Shown: positions 36,701 to 49,159, counted from the stretch's first letter. The stretch: 64,000 nt of DNA from Brugia malayi (GCF_000002995.4 NW_025062476.1:3715001-3779000), one strand, 5' to 3'. The notes: generated by a model from the sequence alone, not told the origin. Made by a program: numbers and translations.

Positions 36701-39700
36701 TTATCTAATGCTGAAATTAAAGCCGCATTCTTCATTTAAATTTGCAAATTAATTGAATACTCAACATTAACTCAGTCCTTTCTATATAATATTAGCCAGG
36801 ACAGTATTTTTTTGCAATTTTCTGACTTTATAAGTAAATTTTCTGGCTATATAAGCTCTGGAAAATGCTCATCATCTCGAAAAAAAAAAAAAAAAGAATC
36901 AAATTCAAGCTTACTCATACAAAAGATCACAAATTTTTAATACCTTGCATCCCACAAAAGAAACTTCAAAATATTCCTCCAGATAACATTCTTTAAAATC
37001 CTGCTTCAAAAATTATCCTCCTTGCCCTCATGATGAAGAAATCGAAATTTAATACCTCTTATTTGCTTTTACACTTAGCTCTTTCCGTTTACCTCATTCT
37101 ATCATCATCTTTCACAGAAATATGACCTTTCAACAAACACTATAATTTGCACAACGACAAAGCCAGACAAACTATTGCGCAATCTGCAGTGAATTTGCTC
37201 ACCATCATTAACAATCAAAGGTGATTATCCTATCTTCTTTTTATCCTCTTTCAGTGAAATTAAGCGTCTGACCTATTTTACTGTTACAATACTTAATACC
37301 CCAAATGTGGCTTCTGGGGAAAAAAGAAATAATGAGTAGAAAACATTAAATAATCACTATTCTGGAACATGAAAATCTGGTAAAAATAAAGTTGAAGTGT
37401 ACAAAAAAATCGAAAATAATTATCCAATTGTGATAAGTTCATATCGAACACATGCATGCATTCTTAAAAGTAGGAACGACCCATATCTTTCAAATGAAAA
37501 GGCACTCTTTGTTTGATCTACAAGTTTTTCTTGTTGTCTTCATTCATCCACTCCCTCAGAATTCTCATACCGTAACAAGAAAGTTTTAACAATGAAAAAT
37601 TACGTGATGTTGACAGCATCTTTGATAATGTAATCTGCAAATGATCGAACACTTTCATCATATGTAGCACTGAACAGCAAACTTTGATATTTCGCTCCTG
37701 ATCGCTCTAATTCACTAAAAATTTAAACAAAAAATTTTTTTTAATTCTTAAAATTTAAAATAAAATTTAAAAACTAATCAAGATATTATCATGATTCTAT
37801 CGCGTCGTCTAACACAGCTGTCATAAATTTACCACTTTAAACCTAAGCCGCCCATAAATATATAAAAAACATATCAATCATCAAGTCGTCTTTCATTTAA
37901 GCAGAAATCTTTTCCCATCTTGATTATATGCCTATCTGGATCGTCTACAAAACAAATTCGATTTAAAGTAAAAACAAACGAACAAACAAACTTATGCAAT
38001 CGAATGCTTTGATCCTGATGCCCTTGCTGTGAGATCATAACGTCCGCCTCATCTAACACCAAGCAAATTATCTTCGATGGATCGATCACCTTGAGTTTTG
38101 TCACCCAATCTAGCATTTTACCTGGTGTGCCAATTATTATCTGTTCTTCGATTTTTTCACCACGTGACACTGGAAAGATAACAAAGTTTCTAAAAGAAAC
38201 TTTACCGATATTTTAAACATTAAAGAAAAAAATAATAATAATGCAGAAATTATTATTTAAAAATTCAGTACCAATCAAATGACACATTTTCAAAAGAATG
38301 CTAAACTTATGAATTGCATTACGATATTTTGTCTGCTGTTATTTTTACCACTATACTTTCAACTCCTTTTTGTTATTAAAAAGTGTGCAAAAAAAAAAGG
38401 AAAAAAAAAATCAGGAATAAATGATAGAATAAAAATGTTTTGAAACAAGATAACATTTTTTTATGAATTGAAACAGCTATTATTTTTTCATTTCAAAAAA
38501 CGAAAACGAAAAAACAAAAACGAGAAAAAGAAAACAAAATGAATCTCTTATGCACTAAAGTATCAGATTATCATGCTATAATTTTGAAATAACATTGGTA
38601 TCAAATGTTAAGAAAAGTATTTACAATACGAACTCACTTTGTTCACCCTTAACTGCATAGCGAATTTCGATTTCTGGCAAAAATTCGCTCATTTTCTTGA
38701 CTACTTGACCGATTTGCATAGCTAATTCATAAGTAGGTGCAAGACATAAGCATTGCGGCCATTTATTTGATGGAACAACGCGTGAAAGCATTGTAAGCAC
38801 GAATGTTGCTGTTTTGCCCGTACCACTTTGTGCTTGTGCAATTAAATTCATCGGTCTTGAACAATTATTGAAAATTAAATACTTTAGGATAAGCAAATTA
38901 TTCTACCTTATGGCGAAACAATTACATTCACTAATGCAACCCAAAAAGAGGAAGTATTCAGGTTGTGATATCTTACAAGAAGATACATTAATTTTTACAA
39001 ATACCACAGTTATTTAAAATATTACATTCAGTCAGATGAATATAATTGAAGTCAGCTCAATAAGAAAAGCATTCATAAACACTATTAAATGTAGTATTCA
39101 ATGATAAATATGACAGATCGTCATGTCATCCCTTGCTACTCGCTAAATTTAAAATAAGCAGAAAAAAAGTGAGCACATACGGTTCAACCAGAAGTAAAGG
39201 TAGTGCCGCTTCTTGAATTTTTGATGGCATATAAAAGCTCATTTTATCTAAAGCCTTCAGAAGTTCATCCTTTCTGCAAATACAAAAAATTTTAGCATGA
39301 TAAATGAAATTTGATTAAAACTAAAACATCGTACCGACCAATTTTTAGATGAAATCCGCAATACGCTTTTATCATTCTCATAGTTACGTTAATACAGATA
39401 GTTTCTAAGACTGACACATATAAATCTTAAACAGCTAACAATTTTAAATAGAAACTAACAGGCGTAAATTCTGAAATGAAGTAACAGAGTAGAGCGGTGA
39501 ATTCGGATCACTTCGAGCCTGTGAAATTTCTAAACTACCATTTTGAAGATTTTCTAGTTTTTTATGTAATATTTTGTTTAGCAACGATATTTCGTCGTTT
39601 GGCATCGCTAAAAAAATAATCAATAAACATGACTCTTAATTACAGTGACCACAAATCAATACATTTCATCGCAGTAACTGACATTTCTTACCAAATCAGA

Positions 39701-42700
39701 GGCAATATCATAAAAAGTATGTTCAACTTCAGTGGTATTTAAGTTTTAGTCAAAGTGAATTCAGCAACTGCTAGTGAAACTGTTAGTCTTCATAATTGTG
39801 TATATTGATGCCACTCGACAGAACAACCAAAGTAGCTCATTTTTTGATAATGAAGTGACTTTACAAATGTTTCCGAAATAACTTTCTTTTTCAATTCAAT
39901 CTATCCGTTAAGTTGAAAGAGTAAATCCTGAACTTCTTGTGTTTCATTCTATTGCGTATCAAGAGATCGCAATTATTCTCTTTAATGAGTACTTGCAAAC
40001 TTACGCTTTTCATACTCATCTTTGGGGAAAAGTCCATCATCAGCGTGCTGGGAAGATTCCTGACCAACATTCATCACCGCTTTCCGCTAAATATTTCGAT
40101 ACTTTAAAGCTTTTTTATAATTTTACAAATGATAATGATAACCAATCAAAATCATTTAATCAGTGCTGTTAACATAACACTTTCCCTAACCACTAAAACA
40201 ACATTTACCGAATCGTAGTAAAAACAGTACCTGATGTGAAGCAGAAAAAGATGGTGCAGTATCACGGCCTGAAAATTTCAAAACCATAGAGTAAAAATAA
40301 ATTATGAATAATCATAAAAAAATAAAATTATGAAAGCATGAGAGATTTTATCGGCATCATTTACCAGTTAGTAAAATGATACCCCAAAAAAAGAAGAAAA
40401 AGTTGATGCAGAATTATCCTAACTTTTCTCACTTTGTTTATCGGCGCAAAGACTTCGTCCATATAGCGGCCGACCACTGGATGGAGAAGTGAAACCGCCA
40501 AATTTAGGAGTTGTGTTGTTAAGTGTATCTGAAGACGTTAATAAATAAATTTTTAACATTGAAGAAAAACTAAAACATTAGATAGTGAAACCAAGTATCA
40601 TTCAATGGTACAGGTCCTACAATTTTTTCCTAAATTCGTTCCCTATGTTCTTAGGAAACTACAAGATTGAGGACAATGTTTACCTTTAGAAAAATACCAA
40701 AATTATATGCAATGTTCTATGTAATTATAATAATAAAACGTACCTGTTGCCATCTGACTAGGAACGAATGGAGATGAACGACAAGCAGCTTGTTCCCAAA
40801 ATTTTTTTTCACGTTCTTCAAGAGATAATGTATGTGTCGCTGAAAATAATGAATTATTTCACTGAACTCTAATTAACTGAAACCGATAGCCAGCATTCAT
40901 TCTGCAATATAAAGCAGGCAAATACACTATCAACACGTTTCTGATTTATCTTTACACTACTTTCTTATTCATTTGATGCCTATTGACTACTATGTACATA
41001 AGCTTTTAAATCTTTGAAAATAAATACTGATGTTTCAAAATGTAGAATTAAACTTTGTATTTGAAACTACACCGTTTTTCACCAAAAACTAATCAAAGTT
41101 CTGATATATGAGTTAAATTGGCATGAAAATTCCAAACAATTAATCTGATATGAACAAAGATGACAAGGTTAGTTTGTTCATATTGAGAAACAAATGATAC
41201 TCATATCTACCAATGTTAGTAATTCATTTTATATATGAATAACATCTCATAAGGAAGTATGTAAGCACTAAAAACGTTATTAACTTGGTGAGTTTTCCGT
41301 CTTGAAGGGCTGCTGCATTCGAACATTCGCGACATTATTATTGAAGCTCTGGCTCTTTGCAAATGGCGGTGCCGATGAGAAATAGCTATTTTCTGCATCC
41401 AAATTTTTTCGTTCTAACTCTGAATCTCCTTCACCTTCCGGTCTATTCCGTCTGTTTGCCCATCGTTCATTACTACTGTTGAATTGCGATGAGACAGAGG
41501 AATTCGATAAATTAATAGTGCTAGCTGGTGCAGTAAATTGACCCATACTGCTTGCCTGATTCGAATTTATTACAAGCAGATTACGTTTAGAAAAACTGCT
41601 GCCTGTATCAAATCCCGGAGTAGTTGCTCGGAATGTAAAAGTTCTGTCGCCACTAGATGGATCAGTCGGTTTTGTTGAGCGAAGTCCACCACCAAATGTA
41701 CTTCCAAATCCACGCTGCAATGAACCTTAAACAAGAAAAATTTAGCATCGTCGTAAGTACTGAGTATAAATCACCGAATACAATTTGAATTGGTAAAGGA
41801 AGGTAAAGGAATTGGAAATCAAGTAGACCTGAAGTGATGAGCAACTGCAAGAAAATCAAGAATATAATTTTGGAGAAAATTATATCCTCAGGTAAATGTA
41901 AGCTGGAAACAGTGGATTTGGATCCAACTTAATATGATGAAAAAAGATTGATTTAAAAAAAAATTTAAAAAAAAAATTATTTAAAAAAAAAAAAAAAAAC
42001 GTCAAAAGATCGTTTAGTAGCTCCAAACTATATGTCAGCTATTCACAAAAAGGCTTATTGATTCAAATGATTAACCTCATATCGTGTAATGGAAGAAATA
42101 CACCTACTTCCAAATGAATTCTTTGTCTGGAAAGAATTAAATGGCATTCCTCGACTATTGCTGCTATAACTGCCATCAACCACTCTTTCATGATTGTTTC
42201 TTCCGTCTTGCGAGTCACTTCGTAAATTTAAATTACCACCAAATACGTTTTCACCACAAACTTTCGGCACTGCAAAACAATTACAGCTGCCTTTGAACGT
42301 GCAGTATCTTATGCAGTATCTTATTCGGTCGCGCTATTCTTAATACTTAAATTACTTTAAAAATCCTCTATAAGAAAACTGGTGGAAAATTCAAAAAAAA
42401 AAAAAAAAGACAATTAATAGTACATTGCAGTAACAACTATTAATTACCCATATATATTAGCAATTCACTTTATTTCTTCAAAATTGCCGTGATTTTACAA
42501 ATATTTTTTTTTCCTAATAATTCCCTATCAGTTATTCCATTTCTAGAACACCTTCCAACTATCTGAAGATTTCACAGTATTATAAATAATTTTGTGCTTT
42601 CTTTTTCAAAATAACAAACAAAGGCTCATTTTGCAAAAAAAAAAAAAAATCTCTCTACAAGCATACGATAAGAAAATTTTCTCAAACAATACCTGAAAAA

Positions 42701-43455
42701 CCTCCGAACAACTGCCGCTCATTATTAATGTCACCACAGCTTACCTTGGATTTATCATTCAATGATAAGGCTTTTGTCTAAAATAATTTTGTTCACATAC
42801 GTATGTTATATTAATGCAGTCATTCATATAACAGGGTCTGTATTGGTACTTCATACCTTAAAGTATCTACTCAAAATACCAATGCATTTGTATAATCATA
42901 CCCAACTCAGTATGCTTATTTATGTATGACCTGGACTGGAACTTAATGCTTTGTTATATTTAATACTTAGACCTTATATTTAGTATAATATGCACTGGTT
43001 ATTTAATATTTAACATTTTAGCTACTTACATAAGTTCTTTTCCGACAGAAATTAAAGTCAGTATCTTTACTAAAAAGTTGGTATTAGAAATGATTCTCAA
43101 ACAGAGTGAATATATTAGTATGCCAAATGTACTAACATACTGAATATATCAGATGCATATCTCAAACATTCCTATATATTTTACCATATTTTTAGTGTTA
43201 TCGAATTACCGAATTATAAAACCTGAAAAAATCAGAGTTCTTTTAACAAGTATTCTCTAATCCTATTCCTCCATATTCTTTTTAAACACAGAATTCCCTA
43301 ATATATTGGTGCAAGATATTATGAATTATTTTCTTCGAAGATCAATCAAAATTGAAAAAAGCCAAAATTCAAACCCTGTCAACAATATTTCGACGGCTTT
43401 TCAGATGACCTTCTGGAATCGCCCATGGATCATCTGAATCGTTTGCTCCTGCCAT
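33717..43455 (-). CDS. ddx-19: DDX19/Dbp5-type DEAD-box RNA helicase with an N-terminal FG-repeat extension
   Basis: This ATP-dependent RNA helicase is of the family that remodels mRNPs at the cytoplasmic face of the nuclear pore during mRNA export. Exons, in transcript order: 43375-43455, 42693-42777, 42108-42269, 41285-41725, 40744-40839, 40433-40528, 40231-40268, 40005-40086, 39460-39607, 39181-39273, 38638-38855, 37992-38169, 37604-37714, 35281-35416, 34822-34984, 34184-34381, 33717-33787. They sum to 2397 nt with every junction in frame (798 aa). Motifs: Q motif [10 protein letters not shown] around Q430; Walker A AQSGTGKT 449-456; PTYELA 481-486; GTPGK 527-531; DEAD 553-556; SAT 588-590; IIFCYTRK; ARGIDVSQV from about 708; HRIGRTGR 741-748. 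The DPNSPLYSV segment and the [13 protein letters not shown] region are DDX19-specific. Residues 1-360 are Ser/Asn-rich with FG at 51, 65, 108, 116, 120 and 298, whereas human DDX19B is 479 aa in all. A TATAG acceptor lies 4 nt before the ATG, suggesting trans-splicing. The donors of exons 1 (GTTTGA) and 4 (GTTAAT) are weak matches, so these joins are the least certain. Confidence 0.93.
36416..36786. mobile_element. Foldback, MITE-like element with about 90-bp inverted repeats
   Basis: The left arm (36416-36510) starts TATAGAAGGGATTGAG. The right arm (about 36696-36786), read on the minus strand, starts TATAGAAAGGACTGAG. The arms then share TTAATTTGCAAATTTAAAT, AGAATG-GGCTT-AATTT and CA-CATTAGATA blocks with moderate divergence. 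Similarity stops abruptly outside the TATA on both sides. The loop of about 185 bp has no open frame. A non-autonomous DNA transposon with TA-rich ends fits; an old inverted duplication is the alternative. Confidence 0.75.
37126..37339 (+). other. Exon-like frames antisense within intron 13
   Basis: A plus-strand frame runs from 37126 to AG|GTGATT at 37220/37221. After a 34-nt interval ending in a polypyrimidine tract and TTTCAG, it continues in phase from 37255 to TAG at 37337-37339. The joined frame would give about 58 residues with normal composition (pieces such as [14 protein letters not shown]). No Met precedes it in frame, and 34 nt is below the usual minimum intron size. It could therefore be chance or a decayed nested gene. 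Confidence 0.15.
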
Positions 43456-43979
43456 TCACCTATAATAATGTTAAACTATGAATTTTGCCATACCATGTGT
43501 TAAGCTAAAAATTCTGTCGCAGACAACATGATTACTTCATTTCCTTAAGAAAGAATGAATATCAAATAATGAAAACGTCCACAGAAAGTAAAGGAGATTG
43601 AGCTTAAAAAGATTGAGTTTAAAACATTGAAAGATTGCATTTGAAAGATTTAAAAGATAAAAGAGAAAGTTAAAAGATCGAGCTTAAAAGAATAAAAATT
43701 CGCGTTTAATCTATAAATCAAAAAATAAAATTCGATGTATAATACACAACAGTTTTCAAACATATCAGACAATAAATAAACGCTTATTTTGAAATGCAAT
43801 TCAAGTAAAAAGCTTTTTTAAAGTAAAACTACTGCAATGCACTACCATTATTCATGATTTGTCACTCATTTAATTAAATTTATTCGAAAACTTCTATTGT
43901 TAAATAAAATTCAATGAAAATTTTCAAAAAACAAAATTGAGATGAGTCAAAATTTTTCAGATGAAGTATAGCAATTCAG

Positions 43980-44165
43980 GAATAGAACCAAATCTCACTT
44001 CGTAATAAAGTAATTCCAGTAAAGCAGAATCGCCCGAAAAAACGGGAACGACTAGCAAAGGTGGGAATATCCGGCAGAATACCGGTCAGCTCGAGAACGA
44101 ATATTTGACATCGTTACCGTAAACGAATTCCGGGTGTAAGAGATCGATCCATTGTTACAGCATAA
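43980..44165. promoter_or_regulatory. GC-richer island upstream of the helicase gene
   Basis: This is the densest run of CpG dinucleotides in the window, with CGCCCG, AACGGGAACGAC, ATCCGGCAG, TACCGGTCAGCTCGAG and ATTCCGGG words. A plus-strand frame of 40 codons without Met (43987-44109, including KQNRPKKRERLAK) and short minus-strand frames from ATG cross it. I take it as the likely helicase promoter or an alternative first exon, without proof. Confidence 0.35.
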
Positions 44166-44640
44166 AAATATTATTCAACTCTTCAATTCTAAATATTATT
44201 TATTTATGGTAACAAGCACAGTAATAGTAATTTAATACAGTGATAATCTTGTTTTAATTAGTAAAATTTAATCAAAAGTTTATACCCAAAAGATTTATCT
44301 TTTTGTAAGTTTTGCATGTTTTAGAATTTTTGCAAATTAATTAAAAAATATAAAGTTTAGAAATCATAAAAATTTACAAAATAGTATGATTTAAAACAGC
44401 TTTTGAAAAATTATAATATGTATAAGTGACATATCATTTATATTATAATATGAACTTTTTTTTAAATATCAAAAAAGGTTTTAACTTCGTTTATGCATAA
44501 AGTTTATTATAATTAATTATAGTTTGTTTTTTTAATTCTTTTACAACCATTAATTAGACATTATTAATTATTACTGTTCTAGCAGTAAGTCTGTTAAATG
44601 AAACAGTCTATACGATATGCAGATAATTGTTGCTATACTT

Positions 44641-44667
44641 ACTGATAAAGGAATGTTGTTTATCAGT
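44641..44667. promoter_or_regulatory. Inverted pair of GATA-factor-type sites
   Basis: ACTGATAAA (44641-44649) is mirrored by TTTATCAGT (44659-44667) with a 9-bp spacer. ACTGATAA is the preferred form of site for the nematode intestinal GATA factors of the ELT-2 type. Binding is inference. Confidence 0.4.
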
Positions 44668-46149
44668 TAAATGCTAACATAGCAATGAGAAATGTTTTAT
44701 GTAGTAGTAAAAGAATAGAGCAAATATAAAAATGTGAGGAAGGTAAGTTATGAGGATGATTTGGTAGGTTTGTATGATATGATGTGATATGATATGATAA
44801 TGATAATGATTGTGATAATGAAGAGTTGGATATGTCATTAGAGCGAGAGGTTTTAACATTGATGGAATGCAAGAATTTGTCTCAAAATGATTGCAATGAT
44901 TGCTACTCACCAGTAATTAATTAATTAATGATTGATTAATGAGAAAGGCGGTATGATAGGTATTTTGTAAAGTGGGAAATAATCATTAAAATCTGTAGTA
45001 AATTCTATCGATGAAAGAAATGATATGATAAATAAAGTTTAAGCGTATCATTTGATTATTGATTTGCTCAGAGATGTGAATTAATAAATGGGAAAGATTA
45101 TGTCATTATCAGATTGACATTTTGAATGAGAATTTAAATTTTGGTAATTTAAATAGGCTAAATGATTTATTTCAATGTAAATAATTGAACTATCCTACCA
45201 ATATTTTTCTCTTCAATTCGCACATTTTTCTATCGTTTGAAATATTCGAAATATTGTGATCAAAATTTGAACATCAAAATGGATGTTACTAAATTCTGCT
45301 TACAACTATCAGTCAGATATTATTTTTTGCCCAAATTTCTAAATGTTAATGTGATCGATTTATATTTTAATAAAGATTTTCTGAAACTTAAAAATTGTTG
45401 AGCTGCTGGATTTTTCATCTAAATTTTAAGATTATGATTTTACATTTATTTCTACAATATAAGTTAGCAAAATTTAATTTTAGGATGCTGTTAAATTGTT
45501 GGAAAAAAAAGAGCTAAGAAAGAAAATGAAATGTATAATTTATAAAGATCCTTTGGATATAATATTTTCAAAGAACATAGAACTGAATAAATGAATTTTA
45601 CTTGATCAAAATTTCAAATTGATTTTTTAATTTCAAATTAATTACAGACTAACTATTGTAAGCTGCAAACGAATTTCAATTTTCAGAAGATAACTATTCA
45701 TTCTCTTCAGTAATTGTAACTGATTTCTTTACTTCAATTTTATTTGATAAAATATTAATTAAATGATCAAAACATTATTAAATATATTCATATCGCTTTA
45801 TTTGTAACTTTTCAATCGATGATCAAATAATCTTTTTGAAAATTTCTGAAAAAAAAAAATTAAATCGCTTGAAATTTTACATCACTTCAGCCTTCTGAAT
45901 ATCTTTATCAGTAAATTATTTGCTATTGTGAATTAAGAATCAGATAGTTTCATAAAGAATTGATAAATGTTATAAACTTTCAGTAAAAATGAAGAAAACA
46001 TAAAAAGTAACGAATCAAATGATAAGCACATAAGTGATAAAACATTAGAGATAAAAGCATTAAGTTCAGGATGTTTCGCCAAATGATTAAATACATTGTT
46101 AACAAATGCTTATGATAAATGATTAGACTATCCTGGCACTCTCTAATGT

Positions 46150-46157
46150 TATATAAA
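46150..46157 (+). promoter_or_regulatory. TATA-like box of TTL gene A
   Basis: TATATAAA lies about 200 bp upstream of the TTL-A start codon. It is preceded by TTATGATAAATG at about 46109 and followed by CTTATCATTT at about 46177. The spacing is plausible for a short pre-mRNA leader removed by trans-splicing. Confidence 0.35.
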
Positions 46158-46358
46158 TTACAACCAGCTGCTAGCACTTATCATTTCCAATTTTTCATTT
46201 TTATTTTTCTTTACATCAAACAGTTAGTTATTTCGAATTTTGAATTGTATTATTCCACCTAACACTTTTTTATTGATCATTTTACTAATTTTAAATTTTA
46301 TCAAATGAAATGTTTCTATTAAAAACATTTGATAAAATAAAAATATTTCTTTTAGGTA

Positions 46359-48633
46359 ATGATATTGGTGCATATTTTATGCTTATTTCTTCATTTAGTC
46401 ATTGGTGATCAGATAAAATTTGCTGAAAAAATTTCAACTCGTTCAACAGCTGCAAAAGGTATTTTACTCTGCGGGAATACATCAGCTAATGATGTCAAAG
46501 TGAGATTATTCCGGAAAGCAAGCGATGGTATGCAAAATGTATATCAGTTATTTCTTATTAACCTTTAAAAGTTTGATATTATTAATTATGGAAATGGATA
46601 GCATAAGATTAGCAAAGGTCAAGTGTATAGAAAGGTCAAACGGGTAAACATGGAAAGATTGTATCGCAGCAACTAAAAATTATAAAACATTTTAAAATTG
46701 CTATTAATAACTGTTATTTTCTTTTTTTAGTCAAATTATGAAGTAATTAAAAATTATTTAAACAAAAATATATTTAATTTTTTTAAATTTTTAGCTCAAA
46801 TAAGAAAATTAATTGCAAATAATTATGTGGAGAAAAATTGAATAGTAAGCCTAAAGGAAAAATTAAAAAAAAAATTGAGAAAAAATCTGATAATAGAAAT
46901 TTAATTAAAATAATGACTTAAAAATGCTTAAATTAATTATTCAAACAAGTATTTCATTATTTAAATGACTAATTAAAATATTTTAAACTAAATTGTGTTT
47001 CTCAATTTTTAAACAATTATTATTTGATCATTTTTATGATAATGTCTTGTATTTGATATACATTAACTTTTCGATAATTACAATTATTCGTCGTTGAAAA
47101 GTTCGTTTTAAAAAAAATTTCAAAACTATGAAATTTTATTTAAAAAAAAAAAGTAGCTTTTAGATATTGGCGAAGTTCTGTCAACCAATCAAACAACATT
47201 AAATGGACATTTTCAAATTGAAGGCGACACAGTTGGACGAACGGAGCAAGATATTGATCCAGTGATTAGATTTTATCATCGATGTGATGATGATCTAAAA
47301 AAAGATCTTAAGAAGGTCACTTTTAATAATTATTTTGAAATGGAATTAAGAAATATTAAATAGTATCAAATTTTAATTAGCACTAACTCAAATTAATTTT
47401 TTTGATTCAATTTGAATAAACTAGGAAATTAACGGTGACAAATACCTTAGATTTTAAAACTTCTCTGTCTTTTTCAAACAGTAAAATATTTCAAAAAATC
47501 ACTAAACTTCATATTTCAAAACTTATTTACTTGAAATACAATTATCTAATACAGCTATGCGTTTTTTTCGATAATTACTTAGAATGATTACTAGCTTCTT
47601 AGCTAAAACTAGAAAATATTAATTTAAAATAAAATAGCAAACATAAATTAAGTTAAAATTTAAAAGATTGGATCAAAATAGATTGGTTACCGAACATTTG
47701 CCATAAGTTACCCTAAAGAATACGTAACAATCGGCAGAGTACCGAGGAAACCATTCGATATTGGTAAATTAAATTTGCAGGTTTGTTTATTTATCAAAAT
47801 TTATCTCTGGTACTTACGTGTGTAAATAGTTAAATTTACTTTTTTTTTTTAACATAATTTGTAAAATTTGATCTAATAGTGATAATATCACAGTGATTGT
47901 GGTATTTGATCGACTGATTATTCGTCATTATCACTTAATTATTCATTTAGTATCACTAAATAAACCATAAAATTATGCAAATTTTTCTGACTTATCCTAA
48001 AAAACATTTGCAAATTGTTAACAGAAATTTATAAATTACATAAATGTTAATTAACTGATAAAAACGATGAAATATTTATAATGAAATGACATCTGAATTT
48101 ATTTAGAAAAATTTCTAGTATATAGCTGTGTTTTATTTTTTGTTTACGTCTAAAATAACTCTAATACTTCCTTTCATTATTTCCGTTTAATAATTTCTGA
48201 CCTTTAACCTTTAATTTTAAAATAAATTTTGGTTATTTCTCATCAATTACTGGGCACTGTAAAATAGAATGTAGAAGTGAAGAATGTTTGAATGTATAGC
48301 AAAATTCATACCTGAATATTCCATTACTATTTTTTTCATAAAATTAAGGATAAATTTGTTTTGTTTGTTTGTTTGTTTGTTTAAGTTAGCAAATCTAAAA
48401 ATCTTTGTTTTCTTTTTTGTTTATTTTACAAAGATGAATGTTTCATTTCCTAATTGTTTTTTAAACTAAAAAATTTTTTCAATTAATTTTTTCTCCTTTT
48501 TTTCCAAAACTTACTTTATATAACTACGAATAAATTTGCGACTTTTCAACGCTATAATTAATAATTTTGCTAAAATGTTTTTTTGCAGATAATATATCCG
48601 AGAGAGAATCGTGATATGAAATTTGTCGATTAA
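46359..48633 (+). CDS. Transthyretin-like (TTL) secreted protein, gene A
   Basis: This is a member of the nematode transthyretin-like family: small secreted proteins whose exact ligands are mostly unknown. Exons 46359-46527, 47164-47315, 47682-47780 and 48589-48633 join in frame to 465 nt (154 aa). Residues 1-16 form a signal peptide (MILVHILCLFLHLVIG). The TTL core follows: GILLCG (34-39), VKVRLF (46-51), LNGHFQIEG, DIDPVIRFYHRC, ISYPKEYVTIG, and PFDIGKLNLQ near the C terminus. TTTCTTTTAG ends 3 nt before ATG, suggesting spliced-leader addition. An AATAAA follows at 48706. Oddities: the usual PCQRK block after the CxDG region is replaced by KKIGYRT, losing one conserved Cys, and the exon 2 donor is GTCACT. 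It is convergent with gene B, the stops being 526 bp apart. Confidence 0.88.
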
Positions 48634-48705
48634 TTTCAAACTGATCATAATTCGTATGTAAATTGTATTTGATTAATACTTATTTTTTACTCGAATCTGT
48701 TTGCA

Positions 48706-48711
48706 AATAAA
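48706..48711 (+). terminator. Poly(A) signal of TTL gene A
   Basis: AATAAA lies 73 nt after the TAA stop, within a normal nematode 3' UTR length. Confidence 0.6.
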
Positions 48712-48908
48712 AGAATTTTATTATTTAAAACTAGCATTAATTACAATACGATTATAACAATTTAAAATGCATATTTAAGTTCTAATTTGTGAATTATAAA
48801 ATATTCAAAAGAAAAAAAAGCACTACAAAAGGCGAACTATTTGCATATTATGATAATGATGATAAAATAATAATTATCTAATTTTATCATTGATAAGCCT
48901 ACAACTAT

Positions 48909-48948
48909 GTCTGTGTGTATGTGTGTGTGTGTGTGTGTATGTGTGTTG
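48909..48948. repeat. (GT)n microsatellite
   Basis: About 40 bp of GT dinucleotides with two TAT interruptions. Confidence 0.9.
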
Positions 48949-49159
48949 TTCGTATATTTAAGCACATTATACATTTATTATTGATGATCATTATTATATA
49001 TCATTGATTATGATAATATATTTTGATCAATTAATTATTCCAAAACAATTCATAGCTTTGTTTTTGTTTTTTTTTTTTCAAGCAAAAGAAGGAACAATTT
49101 GAAATGATTGGGATGAAATTTTATAGTTATAAAATTGAAAAGTAACAAAGATATTAAAA

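Larger units (their letters stand above)
35417..37603 (-). other. Intron 13 of the helicase gene
   Basis: At 2.2 kb this is the longest intron of the gene; the others are mostly 0.2-0.6 kb. It separates the SAT-motif exon from the exon opening the second RecA-like domain. It holds the foldback element at 36416-36786, a GC-richer island at about 36200-36330 and a plus-strand pair of exon-like frames at 37126-37339. Both RecA domains reconstruct fully without it. Confidence 0.85.
43456..46354. promoter_or_regulatory. Divergent intergenic region between the helicase and TTL gene A
   Basis: These 2.9 kb separate two divergently transcribed genes and should hold both promoters. A GC-richer, CpG-containing island lies at 43980-44165 (with an inverted CCGG...CCGG at about 44087-44101), 0.5-0.7 kb upstream of the helicase ATG. 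A perfect inverted pair of ACTGATAAA boxes lies at 44641-44667. Several TGATAA/TTATCA sites fall at 45960-46180 and a TATATAAA at 46150-46157, about 200 bp before the TTL ATG. Confidence 0.5.
48634..49159. other. Convergent 3' intergenic region between TTL genes A and B
   Basis: It contains the gene A poly(A) signal (48706-48711), a (GT)n tract at 48909-48948, and several TGATAA/TTATCA and TGATCA words between 48840 and 49040. No coding potential is visible. Confidence 0.7.
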
